Shown here: one piece after another, positions 23,269 through 32,688 of the stretch
Layout: each line of letters opens with the position of its first letter
Numbering within the stretch: position 1 is the first letter of the stretch
Assembly: GCF_900188175.1 (NCBI RefSeq)
Contig: NZ_FZOQ01000019.1
Coordinates: 1-64,000 of the forward strand
Length of the DNA stretch: 64,000 nucleotides
Source: Pontibacter ummariensis
GTDB taxonomy: Bacteria > Bacteroidota > Bacteroidia > Cytophagales > Hymenobacteraceae
Direction: 5' to 3'
Notes under the pieces: generated by a model
What the model was told of the DNA's origin: nothing
The model's input: only the letters and a program-made list of their open reading frames with translations
Databases searched by the model: none
Position numbers and translations under genes: made by a program

Positions 23269-24789
23269 TTATGAATCAAGGGCTAGCGCAAACACGTCCC
23301 GGAAAGCCTGTTCCATTTTTTCAATTTCAGAATCAGTGAGCTTGGCAAAGTCTTTCCGACGGCGCTTTGGGAAAGTGCCCTTGTTCTGGTGAAGAAACAG
23401 GATCATCAGATTCAGCTCCCTGTCGGGCATATCCACAATTTGCTGCAGCTCCCTTTTCGCCTCATCATAGCGCTGGAGAAACGCGAGCTCCTGCGGCATG
23501 TCATGGGTAATGGTCGCCTGTATCGTTTGGGCAAGAAAAACACTCTGCCCCGTCAGGTCAGGATAGCGGAAATAACCTTCTACCTCTTCCCTGTTGGTCA
23601 CCTCTAACGCTCCGTTGGCTGCCTTCGTATACTGTGCCAGCAGCATCAAAGGCCTGGAGTAGTTCTCTAATGCCTTGTCGTAGTCCCGCATGTGGCTCAG
23701 CATGTGAGCCGACACCGGAATGATCAGTCCTTCCGGCACCACCCCGTCACGCACGAGCATGTCATGGATGAGAAAACGGTGCAACCTGCCATTGCCGTCT
23801 TCGAAAGGATGTATAAAGACAAAGCCAAAGGAGATGATGGCGGCTCTTACCAGTGCCGTAGCTCCCTCCGATTTGATGGCGGTTTCTTTCAGTCCCTCCA
23901 TCAGCGAAGGCACAAACATCGGCGGTGGACAGATATAGTGGACCAACTCCACGTAGTTTGGGAGTGTCTGCCCTATATAGTTCTGAAAATCACGGTAACC
24001 GGAGGCCACAAAACGGGGATCGACAATGGCATTTTGTAGTTTCGTCAGGTTTTCTTCACCCAGCAATTGCTCGCTTGCTTCCCTCCCTGCCATGGCCAGC
24101 AGCGCCATAAACCGCTCCATTCTTTCCGGGGTAGGCTTCTCTTTCTCTATTTCATAGGAGGAGCGGGTTTCCTTGCTATACAGGTAATGTATCGCTCTGC
24201 TGAAAGTCTCCAGGTCATAGCTTTCTTTCAACTGAGCCACCTGCTGCCTTAGGTCATGCTGAAGTACTTCCGCGAGTGAACTTGTTTTCCGAACGACAGG
24301 ACAAAAAGCAGCCGTACCCAATAAGTTATCATTGATGCGCCACTTCCGGACTTTTATCACCCTGCCGGTAAAGTATTTTTCCTCTTCCAGCAGATCAACA
24401 TAGTTTCCCCCTACAGCCTCAGTGAGCGCTACCTGCCTGCCGGTCAGAAACTCATACAGAAAACCTATTTTCCGTGCATACTTGCCCGTCGGGGAGCCTG
24501 CCACAAACGCTGAGATTTCTTCTGCTGAAACATGATCGAAAACAGCTTTCAAGAAGGGTAGGTTGAGATCATCGTACTTTAAGGAGAACTCCAGGTGTGC
24601 CATCACGGTGTCAGCCGCCGGGGCATACTTCGGCCCATAAACCTGGTTTACCTCACCCGCCGGTGTCAACTCCAACCTGGCATTCTGCCCGATATACGAG
24701 CGGTGCGACAGCACAAAACGTGTCAACCCGAAATGTTCCTGAAGCCATAGGCTACCGGCTGATTGCAATCTCATAAGCCTTTTTACCAT
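23269..24789 (-). CDS. Fic-family protein with N-terminal inhibitory segment
   Basis: A 506-aa Fic protein. The active-site loop is HPFEDGNGRLHRF (catalytic His near residue 340), which keeps the GNGR core. An N-terminal segment with ETRSSYEIEKEKP resembles the class II inhibitory helix (S/T)xxxE, where a Glu blocks ATP binding. The C-terminal 130 residues are helical. I chose the ATG at 24789 (MVKRLMRLQ) because the longer frame to 24816 would run into a palindromic operator. AMPylation of an unknown target is inferred. Confidence 0.85.
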   Translation of the reverse strand: MVKRLMRLQSAGSLWLQEHFGLTRFVLSHRSYIGQNARLELTPAGEVNQVYGPKYAPAADTVMAHLEFSLKYDDLNLPFLKAVFDHVSAEEISAFVAGSPTGKYARKIGFLYEFLTGRQVALTEAVGGNYVDLLEEEKYFTGRVIKVRKWRINDNLLGTAAFCPVVRKTSSLAEVLQHDLRQQVAQLKESYDLETFSRAIHYLYSKETRSSYEIEKEKPTPERMERFMALLAMAGREASEQLLGEENLTKLQNAIVDPRFVASGYRDFQNYIGQTLPNYVELVHYICPPPMFVPSLMEGLKETAIKSEGATALVRAAIISFGFVFIHPFEDGNGRLHRFLIHDMLVRDGVVPEGLIIPVSAHMLSHMRDYDKALENYSRPLMLLAQYTKAANGALEVTNREEVEGYFRYPDLTGQSVFLAQTIQATITHDMPQELAFLQRYDEAKRELQQIVDMPDRELNLMILFLHQNKGTFPKRRRKDFAKLTDSEIEKMEQAFRDVFALALDS

Positions 24790-24804
24790 AATTCGATTAA
24801 AGTT

Positions 24805-24935
24805 ACTGTAAAACAATTACAGTATCATACTTATACTGTAAAACAATTATGCCATAGGAAAAGGCGACACTAAACGGATTAGGCAGTACAGTAAAATGGC
24901 TGAAATCAGATTGATTTGCTGTAAAACATTTACAG
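24805..24935. promoter_or_regulatory. CTGTAA-N5-TTACAG operator cluster upstream of fic
   Basis: Two palindromes share the symmetry CTGTAA-N5-TTACAG: ACTGTAAAACAATTACAGT at 24805-24823 and CTGTAAAACATTTACAG at 24919-24935. A half copy ACTGTAAAACAATTA lies at 24835-24849, exactly 30 bases from the first. The first site begins 15 bases upstream of the Fic start, so binding there would block expression. The binding protein is not identifiable here. Confidence 0.65.
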
Positions 24936-25139
24936 TTATACTATTACATGCTAAACAAGTGCAAGGGATACACGTAAGCTTCCTTCCCCTTCCCGATATG
25001 GTGTGGCAGCAGAGAAGAGTCGCTTGTATTGATAGCTGCAGATGCTACAGCTGGGGAGTAGCAATAGCAAATCAGAAAGTAAATTCTCCTGCGCAACAAG
25101 GCTAGGCAGCACACTCCTTTCTTTGTATCATCACAAAAA

Positions 25140-25481
25140 AACAGCTACAACTATGAGATAGGGATTCCAGTTGGCTGGAGATATGAGGTACCAGCGGATA
25201 ATTCTGTGAGTCTTATCGCACTGCGGCAGAAGCAAGATGAAAGGGACATACCGAGGGAGAACTTTAACGTGAATATCCTGCACCTAGAGGAAACGGATTT
25301 AGAGCGGTCATACAAGCAGTTCCTTGAGAGCACAGGGCAAGCAAATGACTTTAACATCATCAAACAGGGCGACACATTGATCAATGGAAGGGAATACAGG
25401 TACCTAGTGGAAAAGAACAAGATAAGCCAGGATAATATGAGCAATTACGTCCTGTTCGCCAATGACGGGAGTGTAATCTAA
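25140..25481 (+). pseudogene. Truncated PsbP/DUF1795-like protein, cut by the IS element
   Basis: The open frame reads YEIGIPVGWRYEVPADNSV near its start and ends VLFANDGSVI, where the stop is formed at the IS end. The pattern resembles small PsbP-like/DUF1795 proteins (about 150 aa), here missing the extreme N-terminus (no ATG in frame) and the last third. No matching C-terminal part is found on the other side of the IS element. Confidence 0.5.
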
Positions 25482-26958
25482 ACTGTGTGCCTGTTGCACA
25501 ACATTCGTGTACCTTCTGATTCCTGTTTCTTTTTCCATGGCTGCCTCCTGGTTTGACCAAAAACAGAAGCAAAAAAAGTTCGCCTGCTCGGACCTGGGCA
25601 GCACCATGACGGCTGTCTGGCTTCTTTTTGGGGTAAAGTACAGCAATTTTTGCAGGTTGTAGGCAGCGGCGGCCACCGGCATCCCATTGTGGGCTAGCTC
25701 CAGCCCGTGGGTGTTGACCTTTCGCATACCCATGTGGTTTAACAGCGTCCCCAGCACCGGCTCCACCGTGGCCTGCCGCAGGCGTTAATGGACAGTCCCT
25801 GCAGTCCTGGCGCGAGGTCCGGTAAAGCCTGTACTGGGCCTGACCGCCCTTGGTCTTGCTGATTTGCTGGCAAAAAATAGCCTTCTTGCCCACAGGGCAC
25901 AGGAAGAAGTCCCCTTCCTTCTCATAGGTAAAGCCCTCGGGGGCGCCCCTGTACTTGCCGTTGGGCGGGATAAAGGCGGCAATGCCCTCCCGCTCCAGCA
26001 GGGCGTAGTTCTGGCCCGAGGAGTAGCCCGTGTCGGCCAGCAGCGAAGTGCACCTCAAGCCCAGCCGGTAGAACCGCCGGGTGAGCCCAACGAGCAGGTC
26101 TGGTAGGCAGCGGCTGTCCTTGCGGTCGGCGTGGTCGGCCATCACATGCGTGATCACGTGGCGGGAAGCGTCGACTGAAAGCTGCATGTGGTAGCAGAGC
26201 TTGCGGGACTTGCCCGGGTTGACGGCGATGCGGGCGTCGGGGTCCACGGGTGAGTAGTGGGTCTTGTTGGAAGTGTACTTGGCCCCCTTGTTGGAGCCGA
26301 CCGGACGCAGGTTTTGCTCTGCGTGCCACTTGTGGTGAAGGGTACGGAGTCCGTGCAGTTGCTGCTGGCTGGCCGTGAGGGTACGCTGCTCTGGGCGGGC
26401 CTTCTCGCGCATGGCCCGGCGGTCAGCGCTGCTGAAGGTTCTCACCTGCTGCAGGCGAGCCTCAAGCTGCTCGGTAGGAACCTTCAGCTCCAGTAAGCCC
26501 ATTGAGGCGTTGGCCTTAATCAGGGCCGAATCGACTACTTGGGTATGGCCCGAGGCCATGCCGGATTCAACGCACATCGAGAGCACGCGCGTGAAGGCCT
26601 CTTCAAAAACAGAAGTTGGCAACAGCTGCCGGTTACGGGATACGGTCGAGTGCCAAGGCAGCGGCTCGTCTAACTGGTAATCGAGGAAGTAGAGCAGGTC
26701 CAGCCGGAGGCTGCAGTGCTCGATGAGACGGCGATCAGAATCGATGTTCTCCAGGTAGCTTACCAGACAAAACTTGAAGAACACCACCGGGTCGATTGAC
26801 TGCTGACCGCAGCGACCGTAGTAGGGAGCCGTCAGCTCGTAGAGAAAATTAAGGTCAAGCCTGTCCTTGAGCCGTCGGTAGAAGTTGTGTCCCGGCACAT
26901 GCGCCGAGAGCGAGAAGCGCAGTTCCCGCTCGTCTTCGAAAGTTTTCCTTCCCTGCAT
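25404..26958 (-). pseudogene. IS1182-family transposase, frameshifted
   Basis: The N-terminal part (MQGRKTFEDERELRFSLS, then the VDSALIKANAS catalytic region and ADTGYSSGQNY) is a standard IS1182 DDE transposase. After CRDCPL, at about 25785, the frame is lost. The family C-terminus (VEPVLGTLLNHMGMRKVNTH, then YNLQKLLYF) continues in another frame from about 25766 down. That frame has no stop inside the element and reads out through the terminal repeat. The element is therefore probably inactive unless frameshifting is used. Confidence 0.82.
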
Positions 26959-27029
26959 CCCACCATAGATTTAGTGCTAGCTCTTTTTACGGCTAGCTTC
27001 AGACAGTTGTGCAACAGGCACACAGTTTA
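25479..27029 (-). mobile_element. IS1182-family insertion sequence, 1.55 kb
   Basis: Perfect terminal inverted repeats begin AACTGTGTGCCTGTTGCACA (25481-25500) and are mirrored at 27008-27027; the repeat is 22 bp and can be extended to 24 bp. One transposase gene fills it on the minus strand. I find no clear target-site duplication, and the genes on the two sides are unrelated, so a deletion or rearrangement followed insertion. Confidence 0.85.
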
Positions 27030-27299
27030 CTTTACAGCCTCGCCATCAATTTCGAGCAGCCGTTGTACAAGGTTCAGACCATAGCTGACATTCTTTGCGT
27101 GACCAAACCCACGGTCAACAATTGGACTCACAAACGCGGTGGTTACCTGAGGGCTTTTGAACTTCCCGGCATCGCGAAGTTCGTTTTGGAAGAAGACTTC
27201 TGTCGAAAGTATGAGGAGGTGTTTGGCCGTACCCTTATAGTTGATGACCAATTCCGCGAGAAGTATCAGTACACTCCTAATTCAAAGAAGCTGCGCTAG
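27028..27299 (+). pseudogene. Helix-turn-helix (excisionase/MerR-like) protein, 5' end lost to the IS
   Basis: The reading frame holds YKVQTIADILCVTKPTVNNW, a classic HTH, and then a helical tail to the stop at 27299. The frame enters the IS inverted repeat, so the native start has been removed. Expression could only come from within the IS. About 85 residues of the original protein remain. Confidence 0.55.
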
Positions 27300-27334
27300 G
27301 CCTTGCAAGGTCAGTTATAGTCCGCAGTACATTC

Positions 27335-28234
27335 CTAAATCCGGTCGATTTGTGATGTGTACTCATTAGCTGCTTCCTTTGCCTGTTGCAGCATATTTCT
27401 CAGCACGGAGCTGTTGTCGTTCTTTCGCCATGTCACATAGAGGTTCATTTGATAGGGCAGCATGATAAAGCGCACATTTGGCAACTCACTGTAAGAGTAA
27501 GAGAACGGAAGGATTGTCACGCCAAGCCCCTTCGATACCAGCCCAAGCACCATCCCTCCAAAGTCCGATTCAATGCGCACATCGGGGGTAAGGTTATTGT
27601 CCTCAAAAATCTGCCTCAGGCTTGCAGTATAGAAGGTTGTCTGCGCTAGATTTGACAAGATAAACTTCTCGCCCTTCAAGTCGTGAAGCCCCGTAAAGCT
27701 CTTCTCGTTGAGTCGGTGGTCGTCAGATACGACAAGGGCAAAAGGTTCTGAGTAAAGATATTCTGAATGCAAGGCGGGGTTTTCAGCGGGGTCACGCCTG
27801 AAAGCTATATCCATCTGGTAACTCAGTAGCATCTGCTCAAAGCTGATGTCGGTTGGTTCTACTAACTCCACTTTTAGTTCAGGCATGGTGCGGGATATAC
27901 TGGCAATCAAGTTAGGCATGAAGCCGTAGGCGGTAGACCCCGGATAACCGATGCGTACCAATCCGGATGCTCCCTCATGTATCTTCCTCGCCTGCAGATG
28001 GGTGCGATTTATCTCGTCGAGTAGCGGCAGCCATTGGTCTCTGAGGAATGCGCCAGCCTCGGTTAACTTTACGTTCCGTTTATTTCTTTCGAAGAGTTTA
28101 ATCCCTAGCTCATCCTCTAAAGCTTTGATTTGCCTGCTGAGTGCAGACTGCGTGATGAACATCCGCTCGGCCGTATGCCAAAAATGCAGCTCTTGCGCCA
28201 GCGCCAGAAAGTACTTTATCTGCTGTAACTCCAT
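27335..28234 (-). CDS. LysR-family transcriptional regulator
   Basis: A 299-aa LysR regulator. The winged HTH is at about 2-60 (MELQQIKYFLALAQELHF, then TQSALSRQIKALEDELG). The substrate-binding periplasmic-protein-like domain runs from about 90 to the end. It is divergent from the small membrane-protein gene at 28321; LysR regulators usually control the divergent neighbour. The inducer is unknown. Confidence 0.93.
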   Translation of the reverse strand: MELQQIKYFLALAQELHFWHTAERMFITQSALSRQIKALEDELGIKLFERNKRNVKLTEAGAFLRDQWLPLLDEINRTHLQARKIHEGASGLVRIGYPGSTAYGFMPNLIASISRTMPELKVELVEPTDISFEQMLLSYQMDIAFRRDPAENPALHSEYLYSEPFALVVSDDHRLNEKSFTGLHDLKGEKFILSNLAQTTFYTASLRQIFEDNNLTPDVRIESDFGGMVLGLVSKGLGVTILPFSYSYSELPNVRFIMLPYQMNLYVTWRKNDNSSVLRNMLQQAKEAANEYTSQIDRI

Positions 28235-28320
28235 GTACTATGATTCATCTTTAGCATTAGTCATCCCAATATTAGCATTTTTTTGCCCATGCGGATTCAT
28301 TTCCTTTGCAGTTATAGAAA

Positions 28321-28590
28321 ATGATTAATGCAATGATGTCAATGCGGAAATACATACTGGAAGGGATAGGTTGGGTAGGAGCGGTCTTTGCTCTTTTGGC
28401 TTTCAGCCTGAACAGCCTAAATTTTATCAGCAGCCAGTCATTTCAATATTTGGGGATGCAGATTTTTGGTTGCTCTTTAATGGCCTTGTACGCAGCATCA
28501 AAGAAAGCACACGCGAGCTGGGTGCTCAACGCCATCTTTCTGTTGATTGCTGTTATTGCTCTGGTTAGAGTCTATATAGTGCAGTCTTGA
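28321..28590 (+). CDS. Small CBU_0592-like membrane protein
   Basis: An 89-aa protein with three hydrophobic segments (about 14-32, 38-57, 66-86) beginning ILEGIGWVGAVFALLAFSLN. The layout matches the CBU_0592 family of small membrane proteins, whose function is unknown. It is divergent from LysR with 86 bases between, so it may be the regulated target. A nearer start (MMSMRK) at 28333 is also possible. Confidence 0.7.
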   Translation: MINAMMSMRKYILEGIGWVGAVFALLAFSLNSLNFISSQSFQYLGMQIFGCSLMALYAASKKAHASWVLNAIFLLIAVIALVRVYIVQS

Positions 28591-28798
28591 AGATAGTTGG
28601 AGTCCGCAGGGGAGTCGCAATGGTATCCCAGTCTACGTTTCTGATGTCCTGGTCAACGTCATAGATTTCCTCCAGTTCATATCTTAGCAACGTATAGTCT
28701 GGCTGCTTCTCTCTAGCCAAAGAGTTTGTGGTACTATCATCCTTGGATTGGCACCCTGCTAACAGTAGGAGAATAAGGAGGGGTTGAATTAGTTTCAT
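28565..28798 (-). CDS. Short lipoprotein, possibly truncated DUF6624 protein
   Basis: The signal ends in LLLLAGC, a lipobox, so it is a lipoprotein. The mature part contains LRYELEEIYDVDQDIR, like the start of DUF6624 proteins, which are about twice as long. After this, the sequence departs from the family and stops after 77 aa. Truncation or frameshift is likely. Its 3' end overlaps the end of the convergent membrane-protein gene by 26 bases. Confidence 0.55.
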   Translation of the reverse strand: MKLIQPLLILLLLAGCQSKDDSTTNSLAREKQPDYTLLRYELEEIYDVDQDIRNVDWDTIATPLRTPTIFKTALYRL

Positions 28799-29067
28799 GT
28801 TTTATCAAGGAAGCGCTAAGGATTAACATTACCGAAAGCTATATTAGATTTAGGGTTGCTGCGCGTTGATTTTATCTGATTTCTACTTGCTGGCTTGTCT
28901 TCGAATTAACAGTGGTAACTATAGTCAAACCATTTAAGTCCATTGACAAATAAAGCTTCCCGGGCTATTAGGCCATTGTAAAGTTCGTTTTCAAGTTACA
29001 ACTTCTTCCAATAACTCCATCCGTGGTCGGAACTTCAGTGCCTGGTGAGGCGGTGGTTATATTCTGG

Positions 29068-29133
29068 CTCTAACTGCCAGCCAAAGAGTTGACGTGCATC
29101 CGATTACACTGTACACTCCTGGCTGGCCACTAA
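29068..29133 (-). repeat. attC-like site of the hydrolase cassette (degenerate)
   Basis: The left core CTCTAAC (29068-29074) and inner arms CCAGCCA (29077-29083) / TGGCTGG (29120-29126) are clear. The right core is degraded (CACTAAGC instead of GTTNNN). Confidence 0.5.
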
Positions 29134-29140
29134 GCAATCT

Positions 29141-30868
29141 TCATCTGTCGGTATCTTGAGGTGCAAAAAACTGTAAGGCTGTGTTATTAAACTCGAAGGG
29201 TATTTCCTGCGGAGCATAGTGAGAGGCATCTTTAAATATTTCCAGTTTTGCTCCTTTAATATTCTCCGCTATCGCTCTGGTGTGCGATTCCAGGATCACA
29301 TCGTGCTCACCTGCCATCACCAAAACAGGTACCTTGATAGCCTGCATGTCCTTAAAACTCATGTGCGGTTCTTTTAACAGCAAGCGAAGGCGCCTTGCCT
29401 GATTCAGCGATTGCTCATCCTCCTTCCCCTTCAATTCCCCAAGCTGCCTGTTGAACAGCTCCAGAAGGCCGCTCTCTATAGCCGTTTCGTCTGGAAAAAG
29501 ATTGGCGCCCATAACGGCTATCTTTTTCACATAGACAGGATAGTTCAAGGCCATCTTCAGCGCCGTGTTGCCGCCGTCGCTCCACCCAAGTATATTTACC
29601 TGCTTCAGGTGCAGGGAGTCCAGCAGTAGCTTCATGTCCGATGCGAATAACTCATAGGTAAGTTCAACTGTAACCTCATCCCGGCTCTTCCCGTGGGCGC
29701 GCGTATCGACGGCAATGACTCTGAAGTTCTTCGAAAGCGCTGCTATCTGCTGCGAAAAAGCGGAGAGAGACTGACCGTTGCCATGGAGCAGCAAGAGAGG
29801 TTCTCCCTGCCCGTAGGTTTCGTAGTAAAGACTTGCGCCGTTCACGTTCACAAACTGCCCGTTCACCAGGCTGTCTCCATCATGATTTTTGTCCGACAGG
29901 GCTACAGGGTTCTCCATCGAAAGAAACCTTAGGAATTTCAGGCTATCAGGCAGCACATATTCTTCAGGGCCTGTCTCTGTTGCTGTGCTTTTGTTTCTAC
30001 CCCTGTAGGAATCAGCTGTGAGATAAAAGCTTAGGTGTCCTGGGCTCACTTCTTTCCACTTGCCCTGGCTCTTGTCGCGGAAGAGGATGGCATGAGTAGG
30101 GACCGGGACTGCTGAAATGCCAAAAGATTTCCTGTTGCCTTCTATAGCTTCGCTTTTCAGCCATTGAATGGTGACAGCCACTTTATCCAGCCCTTCCAGA
30201 AAAATATGATACTTGCTAAGGTCAACCTTCACCCAGCCTTTTGGCTCCGTTACGTCAAACACAATATCCTCCTTCAGCAGGGACTGGTCTGGCAACCCAT
30301 CGCTTACACTGTATATGTTCAAACGGAACTTGACATACTTGAACCTGTTGAACACGACATACATGTTAAAATCCCTTAAGAGAACCTCCTCGTCCAGCTT
30401 TATGACAGTGCCCTGTTCTTTTGCGAGTTCATCGGATACAAGATTACTTTCGGTAAACATGTTGGCCGCCATCAACGTGGCGCTCCCCGTCCTGCCGAAG
30501 GTCCTCGTTTTTACCTTGCGTGCCTTTACGGTAACTTGCTTTAAGTTAATTTGGGCAGGCGGCAGACTTATCTGCAGGTGTCCTTGTTTGAAGGCTGAGA
30601 CAGTAGTTTCTACATTTTTATAACCGACGCAGGAAACAATAACCTGTTCCTCATCAGAAACTGCTGTGGTTGGGACATTAAAGCTAAACTTACCAGTCTC
30701 GTCGGCTACAGTACCAAGTCCTTTGCCTTTTATACCTATTGTGGCAAAAGGTACAGGCTTGTTTTGAAATCTGTCAACAACTTCCCCGCTTAAGAGCAGG
30801 TTTTGACCGGCAGCTGAGGCATGTAGTAGTAACAGTAACAGATAAAGGAGCAGTTTAGATGCTTTCAT
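29141..30868 (-). CDS. Secreted CarboxypepD_reg plus alpha/beta-hydrolase fusion
   Basis: A 575-aa exported protein. A signal peptide (1-21, ending ASAAG) is followed by a carboxypeptidase-regulatory-like Ig fold (about 25-115), common in Bacteroidota surface proteins. A middle beta-rich region of unknown family follows (about 120-300). A C-terminal alpha/beta hydrolase (about 340-575) has the oxyanion region LLLLHGNGQS, nucleophile GWSDGG (Ser near 430), acid GEHD and His in DASHYAP. So it is probably an esterase or peptidase at the cell surface; the substrate is unknown. It appears to be the leftmost large gene of the cassette array. Confidence 0.85.
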   Translation of the reverse strand: MKASKLLLYLLLLLLHASAAGQNLLLSGEVVDRFQNKPVPFATIGIKGKGLGTVADETGKFSFNVPTTAVSDEEQVIVSCVGYKNVETTVSAFKQGHLQISLPPAQINLKQVTVKARKVKTRTFGRTGSATLMAANMFTESNLVSDELAKEQGTVIKLDEEVLLRDFNMYVVFNRFKYVKFRLNIYSVSDGLPDQSLLKEDIVFDVTEPKGWVKVDLSKYHIFLEGLDKVAVTIQWLKSEAIEGNRKSFGISAVPVPTHAILFRDKSQGKWKEVSPGHLSFYLTADSYRGRNKSTATETGPEEYVLPDSLKFLRFLSMENPVALSDKNHDGDSLVNGQFVNVNGASLYYETYGQGEPLLLLHGNGQSLSAFSQQIAALSKNFRVIAVDTRAHGKSRDEVTVELTYELFASDMKLLLDSLHLKQVNILGWSDGGNTALKMALNYPVYVKKIAVMGANLFPDETAIESGLLELFNRQLGELKGKEDEQSLNQARRLRLLLKEPHMSFKDMQAIKVPVLVMAGEHDVILESHTRAIAENIKGAKLEIFKDASHYAPQEIPFEFNNTALQFFAPQDTDR

Positions 30869-30899
30869 GAATCAGTTTAGCAGTAGACCAAGATCTGAA

Positions 30900-30956
30900 G
30901 GGTTAGTATATGCAGAGCCCCGGGCGGAGCAAGGGGTTTGTGTATACAGTGTTAGC
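30900..30956 (-). repeat. attC-like site of the GNAT cassette
   Basis: The right core GTTAGC at 30951-30956 matches the GCTAA(G) core at the start of this cassette (31524). Inner arms GTATA/TATAC are present. The left core is degraded. Confidence 0.5.
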
Positions 30957-30967
30957 CGCTGCTATTT

Positions 30968-31489
30968 TTACTTTAATTGTAGTTTCATCATTATGTCTGT
31001 CTGCTCGTCATACCCTAGTTTGAAGATGTGCCTATCGAATTCCACAAAACCATTTTTCTCATAAAATCGAAGGGCTCTTGGGTTCTCTTCCCAAACTCCT
31101 AGCCATACATAATCCACTCCTTTTTGTCTGGAAATCTCCATTGCTTTTTCGTAAAGGATTTGTCCAACTTTTTTTCCGTGGAATTCTTTTAAAACATAAA
31201 TTCGTTCGATTTCGAGGGTATTTTCGTCCTTTATCTCTGTTTGTGATTGCCCAAAGTTGATTTTTAAATAGCCAATTACCCAGTTTTCAAAAAGAGCAAA
31301 ATAAAATTCAGAGTTCTTGTTAGTCAATTCGGCTTCTAGTTTCTCTGTTGAAAACCCATTTTCTAAATACACTCTCATATTCTCCTCACTGTTGCCAGAA
31401 GAAAACGTTTCGGAAAATGTCTGTCTGCCGATCCTTTGTAATTGGTCTAACTCGTTTACCGTTACTCTTCTTATTTCAATATTTTCCAT
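30968..31489 (-). CDS. GNAT-family N-acetyltransferase (PaiA-like)
   Basis: A 173-aa acetyltransferase using acetyl-CoA. It resembles PaiA-like spermidine/spermine acetyltransferases. The beta4 strand and pyrophosphate loop EIERIYVLKEFHGKKVGQIL (about 93-112) carry the variant of the Q/RxxGxG/A motif, and a C-terminal ALRFYEKNGF is conserved. GNAT genes are frequent integron cassette cargo. The substrate is unknown. Confidence 0.87.
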   Translation of the reverse strand: MENIEIRRVTVNELDQLQRIGRQTFSETFSSGNSEENMRVYLENGFSTEKLEAELTNKNSEFYFALFENWVIGYLKINFGQSQTEIKDENTLEIERIYVLKEFHGKKVGQILYEKAMEISRQKGVDYVWLGVWEENPRALRFYEKNGFVEFDRHIFKLGYDEQTDIMMKLQLK

Positions 31490-31523
31490 TCTTGTTTAGA
31501 TGTTCTTTCTAATTTTGTTTGCA

Positions 31524-31588
31524 GCTAAGGGTTTTTGTACAGCCGATGTGTGAGGCGTAGTCAAACATGAAGGCTGATCCAGATTAGC
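31524..31588 (-). repeat. attC-like site of the zinc-peptidase cassette
   Basis: Cores GCTAAG (31524-31529) and ATTAGC (31583-31588) bound an imperfect hairpin with CAGCC/GGCTG inner arms. The right core TTAGC matches the GCTAAC that starts this cassette at 32689. Confidence 0.6.
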
Positions 31589-31592
31589 AGGA

Positions 31593-32657
31593 TTAGTTCT
31601 TTTCTTTTGCGCCTGATTCTACTTGCTTCAGATAGGCGATGGCCTTCTCAGAGAAAACATAGGGGTTAGCTTTGTCTTTCTTCGCTGCCTTGTTGTAGAG
31701 GTAAACAAACTGGAAAGGGTCCTGAATGTTCTTAATCAACTTCCTTGTCAAGCCATTTCTTTCAATGACTTCGCTCATGTAAAAGCCGGGTATGTGACCG
31801 CTTGAACCGATAAGCTTTCCCATGTCTTTGGCAGTGTATTCCTTCTCTCCTGTTGCCATTTCAGTTATGGCAGCGTCAATCATAGGCAGAGCTTTCTCCC
31901 CTGTCATCAGAAAGTACTCCCCAAATCGCATGTTCTCTGGAAAGCCAGTGGACATAGTAAACCTCTTATCGATAAGGTCAGGACCGCCTTCATTAAGAAT
32001 CCTGTTAAGCAGCATCAGCAGTCCTTTGTCTTTTTCGGCGACCTCATACTGCTTAGTCTTACGAAGCACATGGTGTAGTTCGTGACCTGCCAGTGCGCCA
32101 TACTTAGCCTTGTCAAAGTTGTAGGCAGCCCACAGGGTGAAAACAATGTTCCCGCTCTGGGCCACAGCATCATTCTCCATGGCAATAAAGTGCAGCTTGG
32201 TCTCTGGGCTTTTCCCCTGAAGCTTCTTCGGTAGCATCAGATAGGCGTTCTCATACATGGACTTGATGTAGGCATCCTTACTTGAAGACAATTTGTCCAA
32301 ATAATCTAAGAGTTCTGACTCATGCGCTTTGTACTGATAAATCACATAGGTGAGATAGTAACGGCGAGGGTCCTTTAACTTTCTCTGAAGGGTACTGTCA
32401 TTCTGAGGCATGTACACAATCTCCATCTCCTTCCGGTACTTCTCAAGATAAGCATCGCTAAAGTTCTGGTTTTTGATGTATAACCTGTTGCCATTCAGCT
32501 CCAGGAAGTTCTTCCAAGTGTCCGATTTTATTGTGTATCCTTGTTTGAGGCTGTCTGCCAGCTCGAAATAGCGAACTGCCGCTGTCTCATCAATGGTTTG
32601 AGCCTTTAGGCAGTGGCATACAGCAAAAAATACTATAAGGGTAAGTAAGTTTTTCAT
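31593..32657 (-). CDS. Secreted putative zinc peptidase (DUF5700-like)
   Basis: A 354-aa exported protein with signal peptide MKNLLTLIVFFAVCHCLKAQ. A GHELHHVL motif (near residue 200) is an HExxH metal site, and a Glu-rich region downstream could supply the third ligand. It matches the layout of DUF5700 putative zinc-dependent peptidases. I chose the ATG at 32657 because the 24 extra residues of the longer frame would hide the signal peptide. A cassette gene lying between two attC sites. Confidence 0.78.
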   Translation of the reverse strand: MKNLLTLIVFFAVCHCLKAQTIDETAAVRYFELADSLKQGYTIKSDTWKNFLELNGNRLYIKNQNFSDAYLEKYRKEMEIVYMPQNDSTLQRKLKDPRRYYLTYVIYQYKAHESELLDYLDKLSSSKDAYIKSMYENAYLMLPKKLQGKSPETKLHFIAMENDAVAQSGNIVFTLWAAYNFDKAKYGALAGHELHHVLRKTKQYEVAEKDKGLLMLLNRILNEGGPDLIDKRFTMSTGFPENMRFGEYFLMTGEKALPMIDAAITEMATGEKEYTAKDMGKLIGSSGHIPGFYMSEVIERNGLTRKLIKNIQDPFQFVYLYNKAAKKDKANPYVFSEKAIAYLKQVESGAKEKN

Positions 32658-32688
32658 GTGTAAGATTATAAGTTTGTTTTCTATTTCT

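Noticed and set aside
23389-24252. Several + strand frames opposite the second Fic gene
   Set aside because: All lie inside the well-supported Fic coding sequence on the other strand.
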